Under the pieces are notes generated by a model, which saw nothing but the letters and a program-made list of their open reading frames with translations, was not told where the DNA came from and searched no databases. Source: an uncultured Christensenella sp. (lineage in GTDB: Bacteria > Bacillota > Clostridia > Christensenellales > UBA3700). Taken from it: a stretch of 64,000 bases of DNA. The stretch covers positions 1-64,000 of the forward strand of contig CAJTZR010000001.1 of NCBI GenBank assembly GCA_910584035.1, given 5' to 3'. Of this stretch, positions 43,856 to 53,265 are shown piece by piece (position 1 is the first letter of the stretch; each line of letters starts with the position of its first letter). The translations under genes and the position numbers were made by a program.

Positions 43856-45178
43856 ATGACAAATTTAGGTGTGCAACAATTACATATTATACCATTTGAT
43901 TTAGGGTGTGTTTTTTATGATTGTTTAAGTATTAACAATTCAAAAAATTTAGATTTTGCAAAACATTTTATTGATAAATTAACAAATGATTCTAAAGCAT
44001 ACAATTTTACAATTGAGAATAATATAGTATTAAAATACACGGGTAAAGAAATAACGGATATTGAATATAAAAAATGCAAATTGGCAGAGACTGCAATTTG
44101 TATTGCTAATTTAATGCCAAATTTAAAATGTTATATTTTAGCTAATGGTATTGGTATTTTTGTATTAGCTGATTTAGAGGGAAAGGCGTTATTAAAAACT
44201 GATGAATCAATTAAAGATTATAGTAAAGCGATATTGGCTAATTATCAAAAAAAAGTAACTCAAGCAAGTATTTTAAAGAGGTTTAATGGTGAAGAGATAC
44301 TTTCAGAAGAAAATAAAGCTATGTTAACTTTTCGTGAACTATGTTGGAATATTGTAAATGAGAGAAGCATTAAAAGAAAAAGTGTCAATGTAAGAAAATA
44401 TTCTGGTTCAAGTAGTTATAAAGCTAATGGCTTGTCGTATGTGCTTAGTATTTATCTATTAAAAGAGAATGAATTAACAAAGAATGAACTTAATCACCTT
44501 ATGCGTTCTACTATATTTAACAAAGTTGTTGATAAGAATGAGTGGGCAAAAATAAATGAAACAATTTATAATTTAGAGTGTGAGGATAATGTTACTACAT
44601 TAAAAATTGGTGATACTAATACATATTATTCGTGGTCTGCAGTTGCCGTTGAGGTAAAACAAGATATTGACAATTTTGATGAGATTTCTAAAAATTCTGT
44701 TTTATCGGCTATGATTAAATCGGAATTATATGTTCAATCAAGATGGTTTATTGCAGACAATTCTATGGATAATGTTAATAAAAATTCACATTGTAGCTTA
44801 GAGGGGTTGCAAAGACTGGCAAGCTTTGTTGAATTTTCACAAGCAGAGTTGGAAAACGATATTAGTGCAAATATGAATTCGCTTTATAAAAAAGTGTTAA
44901 ATCAAGTTGTAATAACTTCTGAAGTAAGGCAATTATACAAATCGGTTGCAAATCAAATTAATACGCAAAAAAAGATTAAAGAAGCTCACTATCAAGATAA
45001 AAAAAGAAAAAATAAATTGATAGCTGACTTGTTTTTGGCAGTATTCTCTGCGTCCACATTATACAAAACAGTTATGGACCTTATAAGTGGTAAATTTGAT
45101 TGGTATAATTGGTTGATTTTTGCAGCAATGTTGGTTATTGCAGTGGGAACAATAATTTTTAATTATAAAAATAAATAG
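43856..45178 (+). CDS. Unrecognised protein with two C-terminal membrane helices
   Basis: I do not recognise this 440-residue protein. It has an N-terminal soluble part without known motifs, a basic stretch near 170-190 (RSIKRKSVNVRKYSGSSSYK), a long predicted coiled or helical region (about 325-385, Asn/Lys/Gln rich) and two hydrophobic helices close to the end (about 387-409 and 416-436). They are joined by a short loop containing SGKFDWYNW. The layout of long helix plus two terminal helices is like CorA-type channels, but no GMN motif is present. It is 7 bp upstream of a cysteine hydrolase in one operon. A membrane effector or sensor is possible; this is inference. Confidence 0.6.
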   Translation: MTNLGVQQLHIIPFDLGCVFYDCLSINNSKNLDFAKHFIDKLTNDSKAYNFTIENNIVLKYTGKEITDIEYKKCKLAETAICIANLMPNLKCYILANGIGIFVLADLEGKALLKTDESIKDYSKAILANYQKKVTQASILKRFNGEEILSEENKAMLTFRELCWNIVNERSIKRKSVNVRKYSGSSSYKANGLSYVLSIYLLKENELTKNELNHLMRSTIFNKVVDKNEWAKINETIYNLECEDNVTTLKIGDTNTYYSWSAVAVEVKQDIDNFDEISKNSVLSAMIKSELYVQSRWFIADNSMDNVNKNSHCSLEGLQRLASFVEFSQAELENDISANMNSLYKKVLNQVVITSEVRQLYKSVANQINTQKKIKEAHYQDKKRKNKLIADLFLAVFSASTLYKTVMDLISGKFDWYNWLIFAAMLVIAVGTIIFNYKNK

Positions 45179-45185
45179 GTGTTTT

Positions 45186-45740
45186 ATGAAAAATATTTTA
45201 ATAGTTGTTGATGTGCAAAATGGGTTTAATCGTTATGAACAAACACATATTTTAGTTGATAAAATTGCAAAGTTAACAAATAGTGGTTTATTTGACAAGA
45301 TAATAGCAACAAGATTTAGAAATAAAGAGGGTAGTCAGTACACAAAATTTCTAAATTGGCATAGGCTTATAGATGATAATGATATTGAATTGGTAAAAGG
45401 CATTAAAGCGGATTTAGTTGTTGATAAGTGGATATACACTTGTATTAATGAGCAATTTATTTCTTTATTAAAACAAGTTAATGACAACGAATTACCAACA
45501 CACATTTTTATCTGCGGTGCAGATACTGATTGTTGTGTTTTAAAAATAGCGACAGATATTTTTGAGCAAGGTATAATGCCTATCGTATTAAGTGAATATT
45601 GCGATTCTAATGCTGGACCATTGTCTCACGAGGCAGGTTTATTAGTTATGAAAAGACTTATTGGAAAAAATAGTATAGTTTCTAATGTCATTGCTAGTAA
45701 AGAGGATATTCAAAACATTATAAAAGAAAGACAATATTAA
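45186..45740 (+). CDS. Isochorismatase-like cysteine hydrolase
   Basis: The protein has 184 residues with the nicotinamidase/isochorismatase fold. The predicted triad is Asp9 (IVVDVQNGF), Lys81 (VVDKWIYTC) and Cys117 (CGADTDCCV). No nicotinamidase metal motif (DxHxxxH) is visible, since the region after residue 43 reads RFRNKEGSQYTKFLNWHR. The substrate is therefore unknown, perhaps an amide such as an N-carbamoyl or nicotinamide-type compound. It is 7 bp behind the membrane protein gene, so the two are co-expressed. A terminator follows. Confidence 0.82.
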   Translation: MKNILIVVDVQNGFNRYEQTHILVDKIAKLTNSGLFDKIIATRFRNKEGSQYTKFLNWHRLIDDNDIELVKGIKADLVVDKWIYTCINEQFISLLKQVNDNELPTHIFICGADTDCCVLKIATDIFEQGIMPIVLSEYCDSNAGPLSHEAGLLVMKRLIGKNSIVSNVIASKEDIQNIIKERQY

Positions 45741-45756
45741 TCTAGTTATTGCATTG

Positions 45757-45790
45757 CCACCCTAGTTATAAATAGGGTGGTTTTATATTT
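45757..45790 (+). terminator. Terminator after the cysteine hydrolase
   Basis: CCACCCTA (45757-45764) pairs with TAGGGTGG (45773-45780), followed by TTTTATATTTT. Confidence 0.8.
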
Positions 45791-45841
45791 TAACAATTAT
45801 ACAAAGAAATGTATAAAAGGTGAGTAAATTTGTGGTATTTA

Positions 45842-45874
45842 TGCAAAAATTATTCAAAAATGCATAAATATACA
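45842..45874. promoter_or_regulatory. ARG boxes upstream of argG
   Basis: TGCATAAATATACA (45861-45874) is an exact match to TGNATwwwwATNCA, with a weaker TGCAAAAATTATTCA (45842-45856) beside it. The ArgR hexamer typically binds such pairs. Confidence 0.65.
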
Positions 45875-45912
45875 TAAATTTATATTATTTTTGATAATTT
45901 ATGCAAAATCAG

Positions 45913-45941
45913 TTGACAAAATTGCATATTGTTTGTATAAT
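45913..45941 (+). promoter_or_regulatory. Consensus promoter of argG
   Basis: Perfect TTGACA, 17 bp and TATAAT, 34 bp before the argG start. Confidence 0.8.
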
Positions 45942-45974
45942 AAGGTAAAAATATTCATTATGAGGTGATTTTTT

Positions 45975-47201
45975 ATGGATAAGAAAGATATTAAAAAAGT
46001 TGTTTTAGCATATTCAGGTGGTTTAGATACTTCTATTATAATTCCTTGGCTTAAGGAAAACTACAATAACTGCGAGGTTATCGCTGTTTCTGGTAACGTT
46101 GGACAAGCTGACGAGCTTGAGGGACTAGAGGAAAAGGCTTTAAAAACTGGTGCATCTAAACTATATGTTGAAGATTTGACTGACGAGTTTGTTGAGGACT
46201 ACATTATTCCTACAGTTAAAGCTGGTGCTTTGTATGAGGAGTATATGTTGGGTACATCTTTTGCACGTCCAATCATTGCAAAGAGAATTGTTGAAATCGC
46301 ATTAAAAGAAGGTGCTGACGCTATTTGTCACGGCTGTACTGGTAAGGGTAACGACCAAGTAAGGTTTGAGCTTACTATTAAAGCATTTGCACCAGATATG
46401 CACATTATTGCACCTTGGAGAGAGTGGTCAATCAAGAGCCGTGAGGAGGAAATTGACTATGCAGAAAAACACAATGTTCCATTAAAAATCAATCGTGAAA
46501 CTAACTATAGTAAAGATAAGAACTTATGGCATTTGTCACACGAGGGTTTGGACTTGGAAGATGCTGGCAATGAGCCACTTTATGATAAAGAGGGCTTTTT
46601 GGAAATGGGCGTATCACCATTTAAAGCACCAGATAAGCCAACATACATAACAATGGACTTTGAGCAAGGTGTTCCAGTTAAGTTGAATGATAAGAAAATG
46701 AGTCCAAAGGAAATCGTTTTGGCACTAAATAAGTTTGGTGGTGAAAATGGTATTGGTCTATTGGATATTGTTGAAAATCGTTTAGTTGGTATGAAATGCC
46801 GTGGCGTTTATGAAACTCCAGGTGGTGCAATTTTATACTTTGCTCATAAGTATTTGGAAAGCTTGTGTTTAGATAAATATACAGCTCACAAAAAACAAGA
46901 ACTTGCAGTTACTTTTGCAGATTTAGTTTACAATGGTCAATGGTTCACACCATTAAGAGAGGCTCTTTCAGCTTTTGTTGACAAAACTCAAGAAAGGGTT
47001 ACTGGTAAAGTAAAACTTAAATTATACAAAGGTAACATTATTAAAGCAGGTGCTTGGAGTGATTACTCATTGTATTCAGAGGAAATTGCTACTTTTGGTG
47101 AGGATAATGTTTACAATCAAGCTGATGCAACTGGCTTTATTAACTTGTTTGGTTTGCCAATCAAAGTACAAGCACAAGTTAATGCTAAAAATAAAAAATA
47201 A
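45975..47201 (+). CDS. argG: Argininosuccinate synthase
   Basis: The protein has 408 residues and joins citrulline and aspartate using ATP. The PP-loop [15 protein letters not shown] is at residues 14-28, with the citrulline and aspartate regions [15 protein letters not shown] and [14 protein letters not shown]. Length is normal. GAGGTG precedes the ATG. It has its own promoter with ARG boxes and is separated by 490 bp from argH, so it is a separate transcription unit of the same pathway. Confidence 0.96.
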   Translation: MDKKDIKKVVLAYSGGLDTSIIIPWLKENYNNCEVIAVSGNVGQADELEGLEEKALKTGASKLYVEDLTDEFVEDYIIPTVKAGALYEEYMLGTSFARPIIAKRIVEIALKEGADAICHGCTGKGNDQVRFELTIKAFAPDMHIIAPWREWSIKSREEEIDYAEKHNVPLKINRETNYSKDKNLWHLSHEGLDLEDAGNEPLYDKEGFLEMGVSPFKAPDKPTYITMDFEQGVPVKLNDKKMSPKEIVLALNKFGGENGIGLLDIVENRLVGMKCRGVYETPGGAILYFAHKYLESLCLDKYTAHKKQELAVTFADLVYNGQWFTPLREALSAFVDKTQERVTGKVKLKLYKGNIIKAGAWSDYSLYSEEIATFGEDNVYNQADATGFINLFGLPIKVQAQVNAKNKK

Positions 47202-47691
47202 TAATTAACAATTGAAAAAAAGATTTTGTAATTATTGAAAGTATATATTAAGTGCTGTCAATAGATAGTAGTTTTTTAATTCAAATTGTTTGACTTAATA
47301 TTTTGGCTAAAATTGATAATATTTGATAATTTAAGTTGGCTAAAATTTAACAATTTTAATTACTATTTGAAATAGTATCAAAGTGATTTTGCAGTAATTT
47401 GAATTATATTTGCAAGGTCAGTATAATATTTAAAACTTTGTTTAATGGTTTTTCATTGTATTAATGTTGAAATGATTGGGGGTTAAACATATTTAAATGA
47501 TTACTTACACTTTAAATTGTTAATTAATGTAAGCAGTTGCAAGAGTAAAAAATTATAGTAAAGTTACAAAATCGCAAAATATAAATAACAAATATTTAGG
47601 CAAGTGTTTTTTAAAAAGCTTTCGAAAATCGGGGGCAAATAAAAAGCATTTGCTTAAAGCACTATAAAAAGCTTTAGTAAAAAGGTGTAAT
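47202..47691. other. 490-bp argG-argH gap
   Basis: No gene is seen. It contains a short palindrome TACTATTT/AAATAGTA near 47361, a TTGAAT-17-TATAAT promoter (47399-47427), and a long AT-rich leader to argH with a weak GAAAATCGG-type motif near 47624. No ARG box is evident. Confidence 0.5.
47399..47427 (+). promoter_or_regulatory. Candidate promoter of the argHCJBDF operon
   Basis: TTGAAT, 17 bp and TATAAT. The leader to argH would be about 260 nt, unusually long. Confidence 0.5.
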
Positions 47692-49083
47692 ATGCAGAAA
47701 ATGTGGACTGGCAGAACGAGTGGCGAAATGAATGAGTTTGCGGACGATTTTAATTCCTCAATCGGTTTTGATAAAAAAATGTACAAACAAGATATTTGTG
47801 GTTCGATTGCTCACGCAACAATGCTTGCAAATCAAAAAATTATCACTGCAGAGGATAGAGATTTGATTATCGGCGGACTTAGTCGCATACTAGTTGATAT
47901 AGAGAGTGGCAAGCTTGCAATTAGTGACGATGCGGAAGATATTCATATGTTTGTTGAAGCGGAACTTACTGAAAGGATAGGTGTTGTAGGCAAAAAGCTA
48001 CACACTGCAAGAAGTAGGAACGACCAAGTTGCTCTTGATTTGAGAATGTATTTGCGTGACGAAAATATGGTTATCAAAAAAATGCTTTTGCAATTAATTG
48101 AAACTATTGCTAACAAAGCAAATGATAATCAAGACGTTATTATGTCAGGCTACACACATTTGCAAAGGGCTCAACCTATATTATTCGCTCATCATTTGCT
48201 TGCATATGCTCAAATGTTTAAACGTGACTTGTCAAGGTTAAATGATGCGGTTGATAGAATGAATTATTCACCACTAGGCAGTTGTGCTTTAGCTGGTACA
48301 ACATATGATACTGATAGACAAATGGTAGCCGACTTGCTAAAGTTTGACGGAATTACTGAAAATAGTATTGATGGCGTATCTGATAGAGATTTTTGCGTGG
48401 AACTATTGTCTTGTTACAGCATTATTATGATGCATTTATCAAGATTTTCAGAGGAAATCATTTTGTGGACAAGCTCAGAGTTTGGATATTGTCAGTTAGA
48501 CGATGCGTTTACAACTGGTTCAAGTATTATGCCACAAAAGAAAAATTCCGATATGGCGGAGCTTATTAGAGGTAAGACTGGTAGAGTTTACGGCGATTTA
48601 ATGGGTATTTTAACCGTGTTAAAAGGTTTGCCACTTGCTTATAACAAAGATATGCAAGAGGATAAAGAGGGTATTTTTGACGGAGTAAAGACGGTGCAAG
48701 ATTGCTTGCAAGTGTTCATACCAATGCTTGAGAGTATGAAAGTACTTAAGGATAATATGTTGCAAAGTTGCAAAACTGGTTTTATTAATGCAACAGATAT
48801 GGCAGATTATTTGACAAAAAAAGGTTTGCCGTTTAGAGAGGCGTACAAGCTTGTTGGCAGTATTGTTGGTAAGTGCGTTGAGGAAAAAATCACTTTAGAG
48901 GATATAAAACTTGACGAGTACAAGCAAATGTGCGATTTGTTTGATAAAGACTTGTATGAGGAAATTGCACTTGAAACTTGTGTCAATAAGAGAAATTCAG
49001 CGGGCGGTACAAGTAAAAGTCAAGTAATGATTCAGATTAAAAAGTTAATGGAGTTTGTGGAAAATGAAAAAAGTCTTTATTGA
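47692..49083 (+). CDS. argH: Argininosuccinate lyase
   Basis: The protein has 463 residues and splits argininosuccinate to arginine and fumarate. The fumarase-superfamily signature is GSSIMPQKKNSDM, with the flexible loop Ser; HTARSRNDQVALDLR near residue 105 and SGYTHLQRAQPI near 150 are also present. The start could be ATG 47692 or 47701; the first has AAAGGTG upstream. It heads the operon argH-argC-argJ-argB-argD-argF; argC begins inside its end. Confidence 0.96.
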   Translation: MQKMWTGRTSGEMNEFADDFNSSIGFDKKMYKQDICGSIAHATMLANQKIITAEDRDLIIGGLSRILVDIESGKLAISDDAEDIHMFVEAELTERIGVVGKKLHTARSRNDQVALDLRMYLRDENMVIKKMLLQLIETIANKANDNQDVIMSGYTHLQRAQPILFAHHLLAYAQMFKRDLSRLNDAVDRMNYSPLGSCALAGTTYDTDRQMVADLLKFDGITENSIDGVSDRDFCVELLSCYSIIMMHLSRFSEEIILWTSSEFGYCQLDDAFTTGSSIMPQKKNSDMAELIRGKTGRVYGDLMGILTVLKGLPLAYNKDMQEDKEGIFDGVKTVQDCLQVFIPMLESMKVLKDNMLQSCKTGFINATDMADYLTKKGLPFREAYKLVGSIVGKCVEEKITLEDIKLDEYKQMCDLFDKDLYEEIALETCVNKRNSAGGTSKSQVMIQIKKLMEFVENEKSLY

Positions 49084-49993
49084 CGGAAAAGAAGGCACAA
49101 CTGGTCTTAGGATATATGACAGATTAAAGGACAGAAAAGATATTGAACTTATTTTGTTAAGTGATGAGGACAGAAAGAACTACGATTGTAGAAAGAAAGC
49201 TATCAATAGTAGCGATATTACAATTTTATGTTTGCCAGACAGCATTGCTATGGAATCTGTAAGTATGGTTGAAAATGATAATACTATTATAATAGATTGT
49301 TCCACTGCACATAGAACAGAGCAAGGTTGGGTTTATGCGTTCCCAGAGTTGTATAAAGATTTTGAAAGTGTTGTAAAAAGTAATAAAAGATTTGCCGTAC
49401 CTGGTTGTCACGCAAGTGGTGTAATAGCACTTGTAAAGCCATTGATTGATAATGGTATTTTGGATAAAGATGCGTTGCTAACAATTACCTCAATCACTGG
49501 ATATAGCGGTGGCGGTAAAAAAATGATTGCTGAATATGAGGCAGAAAATAGATGTTCGCTTTTTGACTTTCCAAGGCAATATGCAATTAGTACAAATCAT
49601 AAACATTTAAAGGAAATTGTAAAAATTAGTGGACTTACTAATACACCTAATTTTATGCCGATTGTTGGTGATTTTTATAGCGGAATGCAAGTGGTAATAC
49701 CGATTTTCAGCACATATTTGAAAAATAATAAGGGACTTAATGATATTATTGCGGAGTATAAAAAGCAATACAATAATGAGATTGTGTTTTACAGCGAGGA
49801 AAATGAAAACGGCTTTTTATCAAGCGGTGTAATGGCGAGCAAAGATAGTATGAGCATATCAGCTTTTGGTGGCGAGGATAGAATATTGCTTTGTGCAAGG
49901 TATGATAACTTGGGCAAAGGTGCTAGCGGTGCTGCGGTGGAGTGTTTGAATTATATTTTAAAAGAGGATAAAGCAAAAGATTTAGTGCTTTGA
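49064..49993 (+). CDS. argC: N-acetyl-gamma-glutamyl-phosphate reductase (short type)
   Basis: The protein has 309 residues and reduces N-acetylglutamyl phosphate to the semialdehyde. The N-terminus KKVFIDGKEGTTGLRIYDRL is the mark of the shorter type 2 ArgC, and the catalytic Cys is in FAVPGCHASG. ATG 49064 is used; it lies 20 bp inside the end of argH, so translation is coupled. The TTG/GTG frame extension has no ribosome site. Confidence 0.93.
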   Translation: MKKVFIDGKEGTTGLRIYDRLKDRKDIELILLSDEDRKNYDCRKKAINSSDITILCLPDSIAMESVSMVENDNTIIIDCSTAHRTEQGWVYAFPELYKDFESVVKSNKRFAVPGCHASGVIALVKPLIDNGILDKDALLTITSITGYSGGGKKMIAEYEAENRCSLFDFPRQYAISTNHKHLKEIVKISGLTNTPNFMPIVGDFYSGMQVVIPIFSTYLKNNKGLNDIIAEYKKQYNNEIVFYSEENENGFLSSGVMASKDSMSISAFGGEDRILLCARYDNLGKGASGAAVECLNYILKEDKAKDLVL

Positions 49994-50005
49994 ATAGGAG
50001 ATAAT

Positions 50006-51217
50006 ATGGAATTTATTAGTGGCGGTGTTTGTGCGGCAAAAGGTTTTAGTGCAAATGGTATACACTGCGGAATAAGGAAAAACAGAACAAAAAGAGATTT
50101 GTCTTTAATTTACAGCGAATGTGTTGCTAATGTAGCTGCGGTTTATACAACTAACTTAGTTAAAGGTGCACCGCTTGTAGTTACAAAAAAACATATTCAA
50201 AATGGCAAAGCACAAGCGGTTATCTGCAATAGCGGTAACGCAAATACTTGCAATGCTAACGGCGAACAAATTGCTGAACAAACTTGTAGTTTGCTTGCAA
50301 AGGAACTTAACATTGATGCTAATGACATTGTAGTTGCATCTACTGGTGTTATTGGACAAGAGATGAGCATTGAACCATTTAAAGTGGGTATGCCACAGCT
50401 TGTAAGCGGTCTTGGTGATAATAGTAATTTTGCGGAAGAGGGCATTATGACTACCGATACAATTGCAAAATCTGTTGCAGTTTCTTTTGAAATTGACGGC
50501 AAAGTTTGTAAAATTGGCGGTATTGCAAAAGGTTCAGGAATGATTCACCCAGATATGGCAACAATGCTTGTATTTATTACTACCGATTGTGCTATCTCAA
50601 GTGAAATGCTAAATAAAGCTTTAAAGAGTGATATTCAAAGTACTTTCAATATGGTTAGTGTGGACGGAGATACTTCTACTAACGATATGGTAGTTGTGCT
50701 TGCAAATGGCTTGGCACAAAATAAGGAAATTACAAAATATGGCAAAGATTTTGACACTTTTATGTGTGCTTTGAATAGTGTCAATGTTGCATTGTGCAAA
50801 ATGATTGCTGGTGATGGCGAGGGTGCAACAAAGCTTATTGAGTGTAATGTTAAAGGTGCAAAAACGGAAGAGATTGCTAAAAAGGTGTCAAAGAGTGTTA
50901 TTTGTTCCTCTTTGGTAAAAAGTGCAATGTTCGGTTCAGATGCTAACTGGGGTAGAATTCTTTGTGCAATTGGATATAGCAAATGTGATGTAAACGTTAA
51001 CAAAATTGACGTTAAGTTTATATCTAAAGGCGGAGAAATACTTGTTTGCCAAAATGGTTCGGGTGTTGAGTTTTCGGAAGAGCTTGCAAAAAAAGTTTTG
51101 CTAGAGCGTGAGATTAATATAGATATTAACTTAAATGACGGAAAAGCAACTGCAACTGCTTGGGGCTGTGACTTAACATATGATTACGTTAAAATAAATG
51201 GCGATTATCGTACTTGA
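50006..51217 (+). CDS. argJ: Bifunctional ornithine acetyltransferase / N-acetylglutamate synthase
   Basis: The protein has 403 residues. The self-cleavage site before the catalytic Thr is in KGSGMIHPDMATML. It moves acetyl from N-acetylornithine to glutamate, which explains why no argA or argE is seen. The glycine-rich ends (GVTGNANTC-like block, GRILCAIGYS) fit the family. Whether it also uses acetyl-CoA cannot be told. AGGAG precedes the ATG. Confidence 0.94.
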   Translation: MEFISGGVCAAKGFSANGIHCGIRKNRTKRDLSLIYSECVANVAAVYTTNLVKGAPLVVTKKHIQNGKAQAVICNSGNANTCNANGEQIAEQTCSLLAKELNIDANDIVVASTGVIGQEMSIEPFKVGMPQLVSGLGDNSNFAEEGIMTTDTIAKSVAVSFEIDGKVCKIGGIAKGSGMIHPDMATMLVFITTDCAISSEMLNKALKSDIQSTFNMVSVDGDTSTNDMVVVLANGLAQNKEITKYGKDFDTFMCALNSVNVALCKMIAGDGEGATKLIECNVKGAKTEEIAKKVSKSVICSSLVKSAMFGSDANWGRILCAIGYSKCDVNVNKIDVKFISKGGEILVCQNGSGVEFSEELAKKVLLEREINIDINLNDGKATATAWGCDLTYDYVKINGDYRT

Positions 51218-51231
51218 TAAATAGGTGAATT

Positions 51232-52089
51232 ATGGAAAATATATCAAATCAAGATAGGGCAACAGTACTAATCAACGCTTTGCCATATATAAAAAAATAT
51301 AGCGGAAAAATTGTCGTTGTAAAATACGGCGGTAATGCTATGATTAATCAAGAATTGAAAAATTCGGTAATGAAAGATATCGTTTTGTTATCTTTAATTG
51401 GCGTCAAAGTAGTTTTAGTACACGGAGGCGGACCAGAGATTTCTGATATGCTAAACAAGCTTGGTAAGGAAAGTGTTTTTAGCAACGGCTTGCGAGTTAC
51501 AGATAAGGACACTGTTGAGGTTGTACAAATGGTGCTTGCTGGTAAAGTTAATAAAGACCTAGTTAATCTATTACAAGTAAATGGTGGTGTGGCTATCGGT
51601 TTATCGGGTATTGACGGACATATGATTGATGCCGATTGCAAACACGCTGACCTAGGATATGTTGGTAATATCCGCAAGATAAATGTTCAGCCTATTATTG
51701 ACCAGTTGGAGAAAGGTTACATTCCAGTAGTTTCAACTATTGCGTGCGATAAAGAGGGTAATGTTTACAATATAAATGCGGATACTGCTGCTGCTAAAAT
51801 TGCTGGTGAACTTGAGGCGGAAAGTCTTATCACAATGACTGACATTAGCGGTATTTTAATGGATAAGGATGACCCAGACAGCCTAGTTTCCAAACTTTCC
51901 ATAAGTGAAGCTAAGGAATTTATCAAAAAAGGCATTATTAATGGCGGTATGATTCCAAAAACAGAGTGTTGCATAAATGCGGTTAAGTGGGGCGTTAAAA
52001 AGGTGTTCATTATTGACGGCAGAAAAAAACATTCAATCATTATGGAAATGTTGACAAACGAAGGTTTGGGAACTATGTTTGAGGAGTAA
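51232..52089 (+). CDS. argB: N-acetylglutamate kinase
   Basis: The protein has 285 residues. VVKYGGNAM and VLVHGGGPEI are the phosphate-binding loops of the amino-acid kinase family, and the C-terminal IINGGMIPKTECC and the N-terminal helix before VVKYGG fit. An N-terminal helix of about 20 residues is of the type linked to arginine-sensitive hexamers, so feedback inhibition is plausible. It is 14 bp behind argJ. Confidence 0.95.
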   Translation: MENISNQDRATVLINALPYIKKYSGKIVVVKYGGNAMINQELKNSVMKDIVLLSLIGVKVVLVHGGGPEISDMLNKLGKESVFSNGLRVTDKDTVEVVQMVLAGKVNKDLVNLLQVNGGVAIGLSGIDGHMIDADCKHADLGYVGNIRKINVQPIIDQLEKGYIPVVSTIACDKEGNVYNINADTAAAKIAGELEAESLITMTDISGILMDKDDPDSLVSKLSISEAKEFIKKGIINGGMIPKTECCINAVKWGVKKVFIIDGRKKHSIIMEMLTNEGLGTMFEE

Positions 52090-52092
52090 ATT

Positions 52093-53265
52093 ATGAATAT
52101 TTTTCAAGAGGATAAACAATACATTGCTGGTACTTACAATCGTTTTCCCGTTGACATTGAAAAAGGTAAAGGTGCGATTGCAATAGATAGCAATGGCAAT
52201 AAATATATAGATTTTACGAGTGGCATTGGTGTTAATATCTTTGGGTATTGTGATGAGGTTTGGACTAATGCCGTGAGCTGTCAAGCTGGTATGTTACAAC
52301 ATACATCTAACTTGTATTACACTAAGCCTTGTGTGGAACTTGCAAAGCTATTAGTTCAAAAAACAAATTTAAAAAAAGTATTTTTCTCTAATTCTGGTGC
52401 GGAAGCTAACGAGTGTGCTATTAAAACTGCAAGGAAATATGCTCAAGACAAGAAAGGTAAAGAATATTACACTATTTTGACTTTAAAGAATAGTTTTCAC
52501 GGCAGAACAATTACTACTTTGGCTGCTACTGGTCAAGATGTTTTCCATAAGGACTTTACACCTTTGACAGAGGGCTTTGTATATGCCGAAGCGAATAATA
52601 TTCAAAGTGTAAAAGATGCAGTGCAACAAAATAAGCTTGCTGGTATTATGATTGAGGTTATTCAAGGTGAGGGCGGTGTAAATGCCCTTGACTCAAGCTT
52701 TGTTAAAGAGGTTGCGGAACTTGCAAATAAAAATGACATTATCTTGATTGTAGACGAAGTTCAAACCGGTAATGGTAGAACTGGTAAGTTTTATGGATAT
52801 ATGAACTTTGACATAATGCCAGATATTGTTACAACTGCAAAAGGTTTGGGGGGCGGTTTGCCAATCGGTGCAACTATCTTTGGTGAGAAAACAGCTGATG
52901 TTTTAAAAGCAAGTGACCACGGCTCTACTTTTGGTGGTAATCCCGTTTGTGCTTCTGGTGCAGTTAGCATTGTTAAAAGAATTGATGACAACCTATTAAA
53001 AAGCGTTTGCGAAAAGTCAGAGTATATCAAAAGCGAACTACTTAATACAAAAGGCGTAAAAAGTGTTAGCGGTATGGGACTTATGCTTGGCGTAGATGTT
53101 GAATGCGATAATAAGGCAGTTGTAAATAAATGTATTCAAAAAGGTTTGTTGGTACTTACTGCAAAAAGTAAAATTAGGTTGTTACCACCATTGAATATTG
53201 ATAATGAATTGTTAAAGGAAGGTATAGCAATATTAAAACAAGCTATACAAGAGGTGTTAGTATGA
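52093..53265 (+). CDS. argD: Acetylornithine aminotransferase
   Basis: This 390-residue class III PLP enzyme converts the semialdehyde to N-acetylornithine. [19 protein letters not shown] binds PLP phosphate, and [14 protein letters not shown] holds the Schiff-base Lys. It follows argB by 3 bp and overlaps argF by 4 bp (ATGA). Membership in a complete arg operon supports ArgD over other ornithine transaminases. Confidence 0.95.
   Translation: MNIFQEDKQYIAGTYNRFPVDIEKGKGAIAIDSNGNKYIDFTSGIGVNIFGYCDEVWTNAVSCQAGMLQHTSNLYYTKPCVELAKLLVQKTNLKKVFFSNSGAEANECAIKTARKYAQDKKGKEYYTILTLKNSFHGRTITTLAATGQDVFHKDFTPLTEGFVYAEANNIQSVKDAVQQNKLAGIMIEVIQGEGGVNALDSSFVKEVAELANKNDIILIVDEVQTGNGRTGKFYGYMNFDIMPDIVTTAKGLGGGLPIGATIFGEKTADVLKASDHGSTFGGNPVCASGAVSIVKRIDDNLLKSVCEKSEYIKSELLNTKGVKSVSGMGLMLGVDVECDNKAVVNKCIQKGLLVLTAKSKIRLLPPLNIDNELLKEGIAILKQAIQEVLV

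Noticed and set aside
43856..45740. Toxin-antitoxin pair
   Set aside because: Neither product resembles a known toxin or antitoxin, and a hydrolase of 184 residues is not a typical antitoxin.
49064..49993. Truncated argC
   Set aside because: Length and N-terminal motif fit the normal short (type 2) ArgC.
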